Source of the DNA: Marinomonas rhodophyticola
Lineage (GTDB): Bacteria; Pseudomonadota; Gammaproteobacteria; Pseudomonadales; Marinomonadaceae
Direction of reading: 5' to 3'
Assembly (NCBI RefSeq): GCF_026113935.1
Contig: NZ_JAPEUL010000004.1
Span: forward strand, 310,001 to 374,000
DNA length: 64,000 bases
In this document: positions 9,260-16,932 of the stretch, one piece after another
How positions within the stretch are numbered: the first letter of the stretch is position 1
How the letters are laid out: every line of letters starts with the position of its first letter
Notes under the pieces: model-generated
What the model saw: the letters and a program-made list of their open reading frames with translations, nothing else
Told to the model about the DNA's origin: nothing
The model's database searches: none
Made by a program: the position numbers and the translations under genes

Positions 9260-10294
9260 ATGCTTGCGTTAAGAAAGTCGAAGCCTGAATTGGGCATTGA
9301 GTTAACTGAGGTTCCTGAGTTGGGCTTGCCTGAGGCAAAGGAAGTTCGTATTTCGGTTTTGGCAGCAGGCATCTGCGGTAGTGATTTGCATGTTTATGAG
9401 TGGACGAAGAGCTACGAATGGATGCGTTCTAAATTGCCCGTTACTCTCGGTCATGAGTTTGTGGGTGAGATCAATGCCATTGGCGCTGAGGTTCAAGGAC
9501 TAAAAGTTGGACAGCGGGTTGTTGTTCGTCCGTCTGTAACCTGTGGTGAGTGTGCGGCTTGTAAGGCGAATAATCCTGATGGTTGTCGTACCCGTGATAG
9601 CATTGGAATGCTTCGTGATGGTGGTTTTGCTCGCCAAGTCTTTGTGCCTGAAAAAAATTGCTTGGTTATTCCTGACTCCTTACCTGCAGACATTGCGGCG
9701 TTAACCGAACCTTTCACTATTGCCGCGCAAGCGGTGAATATCGCGGAACTCAAACCAAATCAAAAGGTAGCCGTGTTTGGTCCTGGCACGATTGGTCAAG
9801 CCATTGCTGTGTTAGCCAAAGAGGCGGGCTGTCGTGTGACTGTCATTGGTAAAAATGATGCGTTCCGTCTTCAAAGTACCCGCGAAGTGGGAATCGAAAG
9901 CACCTTGGATTGGGACGATGCGGACTTTGATGCGCGTTTAAATAGCCTGATTAGTGATGGCGCTTTTGATGTTGTATTTGAAGCCGCAGGCGCTGCCCCC
10001 GTGTTGGCTAAGGCGATGTCAATCCTTGAGCCAAACGGCGTTTTGGTGGTGGCGGGAATATATGGGCAAGATGTGCCTGTGGACCTGACCAGTCTGGTGC
10101 GTAAACAATTTCAGATTAAAGGTTCGTTCCGTCCTTTAGAAAGTATTTGGCCGCAGATGGTTGCATTCTTGTGTCAACATGCCGACCGCTTAAAACCCAT
10201 GGTGTCTCATGTTTTGCCTCTTGAGCGCGGCGAAGAGGGCTTTCGATTATCGATCGCGGGCAAAGCAACCAAAATCGTGATAAAGCCGGAGTAG
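9260..10294 (+). CDS. Zinc-dependent alcohol/polyol dehydrogenase (MDR family)
   Basis: A medium-chain zinc dehydrogenase (344 aa) of the threonine/sorbitol dehydrogenase group, oxidising a secondary alcohol with NAD(P). Catalytic zinc ligands are visible as C39 (ICGSDLH) and H65-E66 (LGHEFVGE). The structural zinc lobe has cysteines near 95, 98, 101 and 109 (CGECAACKANNPDGC). The Rossmann motif is FGPGTIGQA. I prefer ATG 9260 over the in-frame TTG at 9245, because GGGGAT lies 7 bases upstream of it. It is the first gene of an operon with a DUF4286-like gene and tctCBA, with a 2-base gap to the next gene, so it probably acts on the imported compound or its product. The substrate cannot be told from the sequence. 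Confidence 0.9.
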   Translation: MLALRKSKPELGIELTEVPELGLPEAKEVRISVLAAGICGSDLHVYEWTKSYEWMRSKLPVTLGHEFVGEINAIGAEVQGLKVGQRVVVRPSVTCGECAACKANNPDGCRTRDSIGMLRDGGFARQVFVPEKNCLVIPDSLPADIAALTEPFTIAAQAVNIAELKPNQKVAVFGPGTIGQAIAVLAKEAGCRVTVIGKNDAFRLQSTREVGIESTLDWDDADFDARLNSLISDGAFDVVFEAAGAAPVLAKAMSILEPNGVLVVAGIYGQDVPVDLTSLVRKQFQIKGSFRPLESIWPQMVAFLCQHADRLKPMVSHVLPLERGEEGFRLSIAGKATKIVIKPE

Positions 10295-10296
10295 CC

Positions 10297-10950
10297 ATGC
10301 GTTGTGATGGAAAAGGCGTGCTCGCTCTTTGGAACGATACTGAGCCTACGTTGGATCAAGAATACAATGAATGGCATGCCGGTGAGCATGTGCCTGAGCG
10401 TTTAACAGTACCCGGTATGCTCAATGCTTATCGTTATAAAAATGCAGAAAATACCTTGTATCCATATTTTACGCTCTATGAAATGCGTGATCTTTCTACA
10501 TTGGAGACGCCAGAGTACAAGCGTTTGTTGTCTCATCCGACGCCTTGGTCGCAAAAAATGCGTCAACATTTTAAACATATCCGACGGGTGGTGTGTCAGG
10601 GCATTGAATCGTCGCCCAATCTTGGTGAGCCTGCGCAAGCCTTGTTGGTTATTACGGTGGCGGCTGCACAGTTGTCGCCGCATGTTTTTAAGGAGAAATG
10701 CCTAGCCCGCTTTGCTGAGCAGGTAAAGTCGTGGCGTTTTGCCATGGAGGATACGGCGGTAGCGGCACTGCCTTGGGCGCCACACAAGGAGGCTAAAGAC
10801 GTGCAAAAAATGCTTGTGTTAGTCGAGGTGGAGGATGCCGAGCCGCTTTGTAACCAGCTTTCAGAGCTTTTTACTAATTTGGAAATCAATCAATTCACTT
10901 TAGAGCGATATGATTTTCTAAATCAATTCAAAACAAAAACAAATTATTGA
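10297..10950 (+). CDS. DUF4286-like dimeric alpha-beta barrel protein
   Basis: A 217-aa protein with the features of the DUF4286/EthD-like ferredoxin-fold proteins. Near the N-terminus it has EYNEWHAGEHVPERL, VPGMLNAYRY and a LYEMRDLSTLETPEY stretch; a conserved TPW follows. Such proteins occur with catabolic dehydrogenases and may be small-molecule isomerases, decarboxylases or dimeric accessory proteins, but no reaction is established. The second half (about residues 110-217) looks like a diverged repeat of the same fold. It starts 2 bases after the dehydrogenase gene and ends just before the tctC ribosome-binding site, so it is clearly part of the operon. The frame is intact. Function unknown. 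Confidence 0.7.
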   Translation: MRCDGKGVLALWNDTEPTLDQEYNEWHAGEHVPERLTVPGMLNAYRYKNAENTLYPYFTLYEMRDLSTLETPEYKRLLSHPTPWSQKMRQHFKHIRRVVCQGIESSPNLGEPAQALLVITVAAAQLSPHVFKEKCLARFAEQVKSWRFAMEDTAVAALPWAPHKEAKDVQKMLVLVEVEDAEPLCNQLSELFTNLEINQFTLERYDFLNQFKTKTNY

Positions 10951-10964
10951 ATGAGGATACCACT

Positions 10965-11966
10965 ATGAAAATAAAAAACCTCTTGCTTGGATCGTTAACC
11001 TCCATGGCTTTAGTGACATCTGGGCAGTCTTTGGCTGACTATCCGAATAAAGATATTCAGGGCATTATCATGTGGGGAGCGGGTGGCTCAACCGATTCCG
11101 TCATGCGCTCTGTTACGCCTTATGCTGAAGAAAAGTTGGGTGTTGATGTCATCATGACTAACCGCTCTGGTGGTGTTGGGGCGATTGCCACCAAATACGT
11201 TTACAGCCAAAAAGCCGATGGCTATACCTTGTTGATGGGAGCTGAAAATCCACAGATGCATAAAGTACTGGGGTTATCTTCTATCGACTACAGCGACATG
11301 ATTCCGATTAATATTCTGGCCCGTGGTACGCCGATCATTGTCGCCAATAATGACGCGCCTTATAACACGTTTGAAGAGTTTGTTGCTTATGTTAAAGCGC
11401 ATCCTGGTGAAGTGAGAACGGGGATGACGGGGAACGGCGGTTTAACTTCCATTGTGTTAGCTATGTTGGAGTCTCAGGTGCAATTAGACCTAACGCCTGT
11501 ACCTTATAATGGCGATGGTCCTGCCTTGACTGCTTTGCAAAGTGGCACCATTGATGTGATGTCATCGGTGATTGGTGCGGCTTTGGATCATATTCAGGCA
11601 GGTCGCATGAAGGTGATTTCGGTTATTGATGCGAAAGAAAATAATCTATTACCAGGCGTTGCGCCCATTACCGATACTTATCCTAAGTTGTCGTCTTACC
11701 TACCTTGGGGGCCATTCTTCGGTATTTTTGTGAAGAAAGGTACACCCACAGAAGCCGTTGATAAGCTGGTTGCGGCGTTCCATTCTGCTGCTGAAAATGA
11801 GTCATTTAAGCAACTTATGGCAAAGCGTGGTTTTGAAATAATGAATGAGTCCGGTGCTTCGGCAGAGGCCTTTCTAGAACGTTATCGTTCGGTTTCGTCT
11901 TGGATTGTTTACGACTCAGGTTTTGCGAAAAAGTCGCCAGCAGACTTTAACATCCCGCGTCCATAA
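10965..11966 (+). CDS. tctC: Tripartite tricarboxylate transporter binding protein
   Basis: The periplasmic solute-binding protein (333 aa) of a TctCBA carboxylate importer, of the Bug family. It has a signal peptide of about 24 residues (MKIKNLLLGSLTSMALVTSG, cleavage near SLA-D). Bug family marks follow: GGSTDSVMRSV, an NRSGGVGAIAT segment and PYNGDGPALTAL. ATG 10965 is chosen because GAGGA lies 7 bases upstream and the signal peptide starts there, not at the in-frame TTG 18 bases earlier. It is followed by a bulged hairpin and tctB. The ligand is probably a carboxylate linked to the dehydrogenase encoded upstream. The frame is intact. Confidence 0.93.
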   Translation: MKIKNLLLGSLTSMALVTSGQSLADYPNKDIQGIIMWGAGGSTDSVMRSVTPYAEEKLGVDVIMTNRSGGVGAIATKYVYSQKADGYTLLMGAENPQMHKVLGLSSIDYSDMIPINILARGTPIIVANNDAPYNTFEEFVAYVKAHPGEVRTGMTGNGGLTSIVLAMLESQVQLDLTPVPYNGDGPALTALQSGTIDVMSSVIGAALDHIQAGRMKVISVIDAKENNLLPGVAPITDTYPKLSSYLPWGPFFGIFVKKGTPTEAVDKLVAAFHSAAENESFKQLMAKRGFEIMNESGASAEAFLERYRSVSSWIVYDSGFAKKSPADFNIPRP

Positions 11967-11971
11967 TCAGC

Positions 11972-12008
11972 GCAAAGGAGGCGATGCTATTACTGCCATC
12001 GCCTTTGC
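11972..12008 (+). promoter_or_regulatory. Bulged hairpin between tctC and tctB
   Basis: GCAAAGG and GCGATG pair with CATCGCCTTTGC across a 10-base loop, with a short bulge in the left arm. A pyrimidine-rich stretch follows. It sits between the binding-protein and membrane genes, where such stems often protect the upstream message or attenuate read-through. That role would raise TctC over TctAB. Confidence 0.6.
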
Positions 12009-12033
12009 TTTCTTTAGTAGGTAATTCTTTGTT

Positions 12034-12516
12034 ATGAACCGCATGTGTATTACTTCTGAGCAATTCTTTAATTTGTTGTTGCTTGTATTCAGCTCATTTT
12101 TTCTATACCACGCTTTTCACATTACGGAAGACAGTGGTTTAGGATCATCGGCATCGATTCCAATTATGGCCTGTAGCGTGATGGTGATGGCATCTCTTAT
12201 GGCTCTTGGTAAGTCTATTTTCTCCAGTGCTAGGCCAGTCGAGAAAATACCTAAGGCTGTGTTCCTTGTTCTGTTGATGATTCTACTGTACTCGCTTTTT
12301 TTAGAAGACATTGGTTTTTTGATCTCTTCTTTGGTGTTCATTGGCGTTTTGGTTTTCGCTATTAATGGTTCTCGCTTAGTGACGTCGTTTGCTTTGGCCT
12401 TGCTGGTGGTATTGGTGACGTACCTAGTCTTCCGAATTGTTTTTAAGGTGATGTTACCTGAGGGAATGATTCCTGAGCGTGAAATCTTGTTTTACCTAAA
12501 GAACTTGTTTAATTAA
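12034..12516 (+). CDS. tctB: Tripartite tricarboxylate transporter small membrane subunit
   Basis: The small membrane subunit (160 aa) of the TctCBA importer. It is very hydrophobic, with about four transmembrane helices: residues 10-28, 42-60, 77-100 and 105-140, the last being a long paired region. Sequence similarity in this family is low, so the call leans on length, topology and position between tctC and tctA. The spacing to tctA is 13 bp. The frame is intact. Confidence 0.88.
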   Translation: MNRMCITSEQFFNLLLLVFSSFFLYHAFHITEDSGLGSSASIPIMACSVMVMASLMALGKSIFSSARPVEKIPKAVFLVLLMILLYSLFLEDIGFLISSLVFIGVLVFAINGSRLVTSFALALLVVLVTYLVFRIVFKVMLPEGMIPEREILFYLKNLFN

Positions 12517-12529
12517 AGGAGAGAAAGCT

Positions 12530-14030
12530 TTGGATTCTTTAATGTATATGCTCAATGCGTGGATCTCCCTTGATTACGTGTTACTGACGGCGCTAGGGAC
12601 GTTACTGGGTATTTATGTGGGCGCCATTCCTGGTTTGTCTGTCACTATGGCGGTCTCAATTTTGATCTCATTTACTTTCTCTTGGGATATTAACAATGCC
12701 TTGTGTTTGATGATTGGTATCTACATGGGCGGGGTTTACGGTGGGTCACGTACTGCTATTTTATTGAACATTCCGGGTGCTCCCGCGGCCATTGTGACTG
12801 CGCTTGATGGCTATCCATTAGCGAAGAAAGGGTTAGCAGGGCAGGCGATTGGTTTGTCTACCATTATGTCGGTGATTGGTGGCTTTGTTGGTATTGCCGT
12901 GTTAGCGGTGGCGGCCCCTGCGGTAAGTGATTTTGCCTTGTTGTTCCAACCTCGTGATTATTTGCTGTTGGGGGTTATGGGGATCACCTTGGTTGGGGCT
13001 TTATCGGGTAGAAGTTTAATAAAAGGCATTTTCGCTGGTGCTTTAGGCATTGGTATCGGCACAGTGGGGTTAGACCCGCTTACGGCAGAAGAACGATTCA
13101 CATTTGGCTATGTTGAGTTGTGGAGTGGTATTAGCCCTGTTGTGGTGATGATCGGCTTGTTCGGTTTAACCGAAGCCTTGGTGCAGTTGCATCATCTTGA
13201 TAAGGCGATGATTAAGCAGAAGGTGGATAAGATTGTCCCTAAATTTAGAGATATTAAGAAACATCTGTCGTTGAGTCTTCAAAGTTCATTTATCGGTGTG
13301 GCGATAGGCGCATTGCTCAGGAACAGGCGGTGAAATTGCTTCTTTAATGGCTTACGACCATGCTCGTCGTGTAACGAAAAAGCCTGAGGTGCCTTTTGGT
13401 GAAGGCGCAAAAGAAGGTCTAATCGCAGCTGAATCATCTAATAATGCTGCTGTGGGTGGGGCGTTTATTCCCATGTTGACGCTTGGGATTCCGGGCGATG
13501 CTGTGACAGCGGTGTTTATTGGTGCCTTGTTTATTCATGGTGTGAACCCGTGTCCCTTATTGATCGAAACTCGCCCAGATATGTTTTGGTTTATTGTGGG
13601 AGCATTATTGTTAGCGAACGTCTTTTTGCTGATTTTTGGTCTCACTGGCATCAAGGTCTTCTCTAAAATTATTCAGTGTCCAAAAGGCATCTTGATACCT
13701 ATTATCTTTTTGTTATCGATTGTCGGAGCCTACTCGATCCATAACAGTGTCTCGGATATTTGGTGGATGTTGGCGTTTGGTGTGATGGGGTATTTCATGC
13801 GTCGTCATGGGTATCCGCTGGGGCCTATTATTTTAGGGGTCATTTTAAGTCATCTTATGGATGAGAATTGGCGTCGTGCCATTTTGGCGGAGCGTAATGA
13901 TTTGGGGGCATTTTGGGCGAATCTTTTCAGCAGTCCTTTGTCACTTACTTTGTTGCTTATTATTGTATTTGTTGCGCTTTCTAGTACGCCATTCTGGCGC
14001 ATTCTGAAGCAAAAGTTTTCTAAAAAATAA
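12530..14030 (+). CDS. tctA: Tripartite tricarboxylate transporter large subunit (frameshift)
   Basis: The large permease (about 500 aa) of the TctCBA importer, with roughly ten to twelve membrane segments. The N-terminal part has the GIYVGAIPGLSVTMA and YGGSRTAILLNIPGAPA marks. The second conserved PGTGG-type motif is cut by a 1-base insertion near 13316. Removing one base restores LPGTGGEIAS followed by LMAYDHARR, and the frame then runs to the usual end. I take this as one gene. The start is TTG at 12530, supported by AAAGGAGAG 8 bases upstream and by the family's MDSLMYMLNAW beginning. If the break were real, the transporter would be dead. Confidence 0.88.
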
Positions 14031-14042
14031 AAAGAGGTTGAT

Positions 14043-14327
14043 ATGCAATTTGTGGTTACTGCGTTTGATTATGAAGATGCTTTAGAACGTCGTTTAGAGC
14101 ATCGTGAAGCGCATTTGAGTGGTCTACGAGCTATGGCAAAGCAAGGGACTTTTATTAGCGGTGGTGCCATGGTTAATGAGGAAGGCAAGATGATTGGTTC
14201 CAACGTTCATGTAGCGTTCCCTGATTTAGCCGCTTTACAAGCTTGGTTGGATTCTGATCCATTCACCGTACACAAAGTATGGGAAACCACCACTATTCAC
14301 GAGATCAAACTGCTGGCGATAGATTGA
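14043..14327 (+). CDS. YciI-like protein
   Basis: A 94-aa YciI-family ferredoxin-fold protein (FVVTAFDYEDALERRLEHRE, then HLSGLRAMAKQGTFISGGAM). YciI proteins form dimeric barrels with a conserved His-Asp pair; some act as dehydrochlorinases or in aromatic pathways, but most have no assigned reaction. It follows tctA by 12 bp with AGAGG as ribosome-binding site and is the last gene of the operon. The substrate is unknown. Confidence 0.85.
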   Translation: MQFVVTAFDYEDALERRLEHREAHLSGLRAMAKQGTFISGGAMVNEEGKMIGSNVHVAFPDLAALQAWLDSDPFTVHKVWETTTIHEIKLLAID

Positions 14328-14373
14328 TTTTGGCTTTACCAAATTTAGTTGGGCAATAAGGAAGCTCAAGTGT

Positions 14374-14679
14374 TTAACGGGTATAAATGATTCTTCCTGA
14401 TTCTCGAATCTGTGCTAACAAGGCTTGGTTGGTGAGGTTGTTTTCATCCACCAAGTCGATCAGATATGGGCTGTTTAAATCGTCTAGTTCAATACGAAGC
14501 GTAGCAATGAGGTCCGGTTTTGGTGTTGAAATAGACAGGTCTATGTCTGATCCGTTGCGAAAGTTTCCTGTGGCGCGGGAGCCAAACAGAGTCACTTTTT
14601 CAATGTCTGGATACTTTGCAAAGGTCTCTGACATTTTTTCCAGTAATTGATTTGGAATACCGTATTGGGAAAGTGTCAT
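14374..14679 (-). CDS. MNT-type nucleotidyltransferase, antitoxin candidate
   Basis: A minimal nucleotidyltransferase (101 aa) with the signature GSRATGNFRNGSDIDLSI, where GS and D-x-D form the nucleotide and metal site. It overlaps the upstream HEPN-like gene by 4 bases (ATGA). Established knowledge: HI0073/HI0074-type and MntA/HepT pairs are toxin-antitoxin modules in which the transferase modifies and silences the HEPN partner. It therefore probably acts as the antitoxin in the cytoplasm. Its 3' end is duplicated as a remnant at 7946-8066. The frame is intact. Confidence 0.88.
   Translation of the reverse strand: MTLSQYGIPNQLLEKMSETFAKYPDIEKVTLFGSRATGNFRNGSDIDLSISTPKPDLIATLRIELDDLNSPYLIDLVDENNLTNQALLAQIRESGRIIYTR
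14399..14487. repeat. 89-bp direct repeat, copy 2
   Basis: This is the right copy of the direct repeat paired with 7977-8065, lying inside the 3' part of the intact nucleotidyltransferase gene. The copies are 6.4 kb apart and in the same orientation. Confidence 0.85.
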
Positions 14680-15089
14680 AGGGTAGACAATTTTTCTTTG
14701 AGTTGGATGAAGCAGGCGTTATAACTTTCTCGTACCTTTGAAAATTCTGTTTCAAGAATACTGGCATCGTAGGCGTGTACCGTTTTGTTTCGGCTTTCGA
14801 TCATGTCCATCCATGTTTGACCATCTTTAATTAGGCCAATGTTAAACGCCAGTCTTGTGGCGGTTCTTGATCCTGTGATGTTCTGATGACCTTCGTATTC
14901 TAGATAGTCTTTTAACACCTTCCATGCAAGTTCGTGAGTGAATTCGAATCGCTGTAGAACACCTTCTTTTATGATGTTTGGCGATTGTTCGTCGTAGGCT
15001 TCGACGGCTTCGTTGAGTTGCAACAACGCTTTTTTATAATTCTCAAATCGCTGCTTCCAACGTGCTGATGGTAGATTTTCTTCGGTCAT
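14676..15089 (-). CDS. HI0074-like HEPN partner of a nucleotidyltransferase
   Basis: A 137-aa, all-helical protein of the nucleotidyltransferase substrate-binding (HI0074) family. The marks are EFTHELAWKVLKDYLEYEG and SRNKTVHAYD; the latter gives the R-x4-H-x-Y motif seen in HEPN ribonuclease toxins. It is the first gene of a two-gene unit with the transferase at 14374-14679, with a 4-base overlap. By analogy with MntA/HepT it would be the toxin or the modified partner. The frame is intact. Confidence 0.85.
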   Translation of the reverse strand: MTEENLPSARWKQRFENYKKALLQLNEAVEAYDEQSPNIIKEGVLQRFEFTHELAWKVLKDYLEYEGHQNITGSRTATRLAFNIGLIKDGQTWMDMIESRNKTVHAYDASILETEFSKVRESYNACFIQLKEKLSTL

Positions 15090-15208
15090 GCCCTTGTTAT
15101 CTCTTTGGCCTATATATTATGGCATTATGCCACAGATTACGTTGAGTGGAAGGTAGGTTGTTTTCTACGTTCGAATGGGTGTGTTTAAGCGTTACTTGTA
15201 AGTGTTTC

Positions 15209-15565
15209 TTAACTGATTTTGTTTGAAGATATGTTATGTAGACCTGATAACAGAGCAGGGATTTCATCGACTATAATGCTCCAGAGAATATCATCATCTA
15301 CGCCTAAATAGCCGTGAATCAGACGGTTGCGTGTTGCCACAATCATTCTCCAAGGGATGCCACTATTTTCAGCGCGAATATCGTCAGGTATGTGAGTAGC
15401 AGCTTCACCTATTAATTCAATATTTCTAAGTGTCGCATCGTACGTGAGGTGATGGCTTATAAAACTGGCCTGATCCATACCTTCTGTATAGGAAAGTACT
15501 TTCTCGGCAAAGCCGATCATATCGTCAATATAGAGTCGCCATTCTCGTTGTCCCGCATTAAACAT
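15209..15565 (-). CDS. hepT: HepT-like HEPN (DUF86) ribonuclease toxin
   Basis: A 118-aa HEPN-domain protein of the DUF86 (HepT) family. The catalytic motif R-x4-H-x-Y is present as RNRLIHGY near residue 81, preceded by a conserved Ile-Gly-Glu-Ala segment (IELIGEAATHIP). HepT is an RNase toxin that is inactivated when its MntA partner adds AMP groups near the motif. The start overlaps the end of the mntA gene by 8 bases. It lies 119 bp from the other HEPN pair and on the same strand. Confidence 0.88.
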   Translation of the reverse strand: MFNAGQREWRLYIDDMIGFAEKVLSYTEGMDQASFISHHLTYDATLRNIELIGEAATHIPDDIRAENSGIPWRMIVATRNRLIHGYLGVDDDILWSIIVDEIPALLSGLHNISSNKIS

Positions 15566-15847
15566 TGACTTTGTCTCGCTCTATATAAGGTCGAAATTCT
15601 GGTCTCAATGCTTTATCCGTTACTAAGTCAACTGGGCAGCCAAGTAAATCTTCCAGATAGAATTGGACGCCAAAATAGCGTTTTGCCGTGGCACGGCCAT
15701 CAAAGGTGACTAACACATCAATATCACTCTGTGGCGCTGCAGTGTTGCGTGCAGTAGAACCAAACAAGGCTAGGTCGATAACACCATAGCGCCTTGCTAA
15801 TTCTTTTTACTATCTGCTAGTATTTTTAAAGCACGATGCTTATCCAT
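15558..15847 (-). CDS. mntA: MntA-like antitoxin nucleotidyltransferase (frameshift)
   Basis: The antitoxin nucleotidyltransferase of the HepT pair, about 96 aa when repaired. The GSTARNTAAPQSDIDVLV motif is intact. Translation from ATG at 15847 runs MDKHRALKILADSKK and is then broken by a 1-base loss in a run of five A (plus strand T at 15804-15808). Restoring one base joins it to ELARRYGVIDLALFGS. Only the 69-residue downstream part is open as read. A true loss of the antitoxin with an intact HepT would be expected to harm the cell, so a sequence error is more likely. Confidence 0.8.
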
Positions 15848-15899
15848 ACTTAACACCCATGTTGTTGTGTTGAAAGTAATTATAGCGTGAATTTAACGC

Positions 15900-16760
15900 T
15901 TAGCGACAAAAATACTCCGCCAAGGCTCGCCATTGTTGTTCTGACTGGGCTGCAAGCATTTCGCCGTCTAGCATGGCTGGGTTATATTCTTGGCCGTCGA
16001 GTGTTCGACAAACTCCGCCCGCTTCGTTGTAAATCAGTACGCCAGCGGCGTGATCCCATGGCAGCATTTTGTAGGTGAGGCTGAAGTGAAAGTGGCCTTG
16101 GGCGATTTGGCGATACGCTGGGCAAGAGGGCAGGTTATTGATGCGCACAAAGCGACTTGCTTTGAGGGCGAAGTCTTGTTTTTTCTGTCCGGTGTAGGAG
16201 TTAACGGACATGATGCCAAAGAGCTTATCAAGGTCGGTCTCTGCGGTGGTGCTGAGATGTAAGGCCAATGGAGCTTGAGTTGGCGTTTGATGCGTGCCTT
16301 TGTTATTCATGGCGTTGCGTTGAAAAAACGCCCCTTCGCCTCGATTGGCATAAACCCAGTCATCGTTCACTGGGTCATACAGCAAGCCAAAACGTGTTAC
16401 ACCTTTCACCACCACGGCGAGTATCATGCCAAACTCGGATAAACCATGGGCGTAGTTCCATGTGCCGTCGATAGGGTCGATGATGACGCAGGTGTCAGCG
16501 GTGGCAATGTTGTCTGTGGTAGAAGGGTCTTCCGCCACGGCTTCTTCACCGACGATGTCCCAGTCTGGAAAGGCGTGTTGGATTTCTTTGGTAATAAAGG
16601 CTTCGCTGGCTTTGTCGGCCATGGTGACTAGGTCGGTGAGGCTGCTTTTGGTTTCGACATCCGCCGCGCTCAATTGACGAAAATTAGGCATGACGATCTC
16701 TTGGCCAGCTTGACGGACGATATTGATCAGTCTTTCTTGCGTTGCTTTATCGAGGTTCAT
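15900..16760 (-). CDS. Inositol monophosphatase family phosphatase
   Basis: A lithium-sensitive type magnesium phosphatase (286 aa). The metal-binding motifs are GEE at 71-73, IDPIDGT at 94-100 (followed by WNYAHG) and WDHAAGVLIYNEAGG near 250. Members act on myo-inositol phosphates, 3'-phosphoadenosine phosphate or sugar phosphates; the substrate cannot be settled here. The family's usual length is 260-290 residues. It stands alone on the minus strand between the toxin-antitoxin genes and the sugar locus. It may be involved in sugar-phosphate turnover, but its location is not enough to say so. The frame is intact. Confidence 0.9.
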   Translation of the reverse strand: MNLDKATQERLINIVRQAGQEIVMPNFRQLSAADVETKSSLTDLVTMADKASEAFITKEIQHAFPDWDIVGEEAVAEDPSTTDNIATADTCVIIDPIDGTWNYAHGLSEFGMILAVVVKGVTRFGLLYDPVNDDWVYANRGEGAFFQRNAMNNKGTHQTPTQAPLALHLSTTAETDLDKLFGIMSVNSYTGQKKQDFALKASRFVRINNLPSCPAYRQIAQGHFHFSLTYKMLPWDHAAGVLIYNEAGGVCRTLDGQEYNPAMLDGEMLAAQSEQQWRALAEYFCR

Positions 16761-16861
16761 CTTTCGTCACTCCTTTTGCATTCCCCAAGGTTCACGAATT
16801 ATACCTGATGAATACGAGAATTAATGGGTAATTGGTTTAGTTTTGAGTCGATTTCATGCAT

Positions 16862-16897
16862 AAAAAAGATCTATTGAATAATCACTAGATCTTTTTT
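16862..16897 (-). terminator. Terminator downstream of the SDR gene
   Basis: A perfect 12-bp stem (AAAAAAGATCTA / TAGATCTTTTTT) with a 12-base loop. On the minus strand it follows the SDR gene ending at 16933 and finishes in a U-run. A-runs on both sides could make it work in either direction. Confidence 0.8.
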
Positions 16898-16932
16898 TAT
16901 AGTTAGATATCACCTTATACAATGAGTGCTGA

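Noticed and set aside
13316-13318. Programmed frameshift in tctA
   Set aside because: No slippery heptamer or downstream pseudoknot is seen; similar breaks are spread over the window, so sequence error is simpler.
7977-14487. Direct repeat as attachment sites of an integrative element
   Set aside because: No integrase, excisionase or tRNA gene is present; the repeat is part of a coding sequence and diverged.
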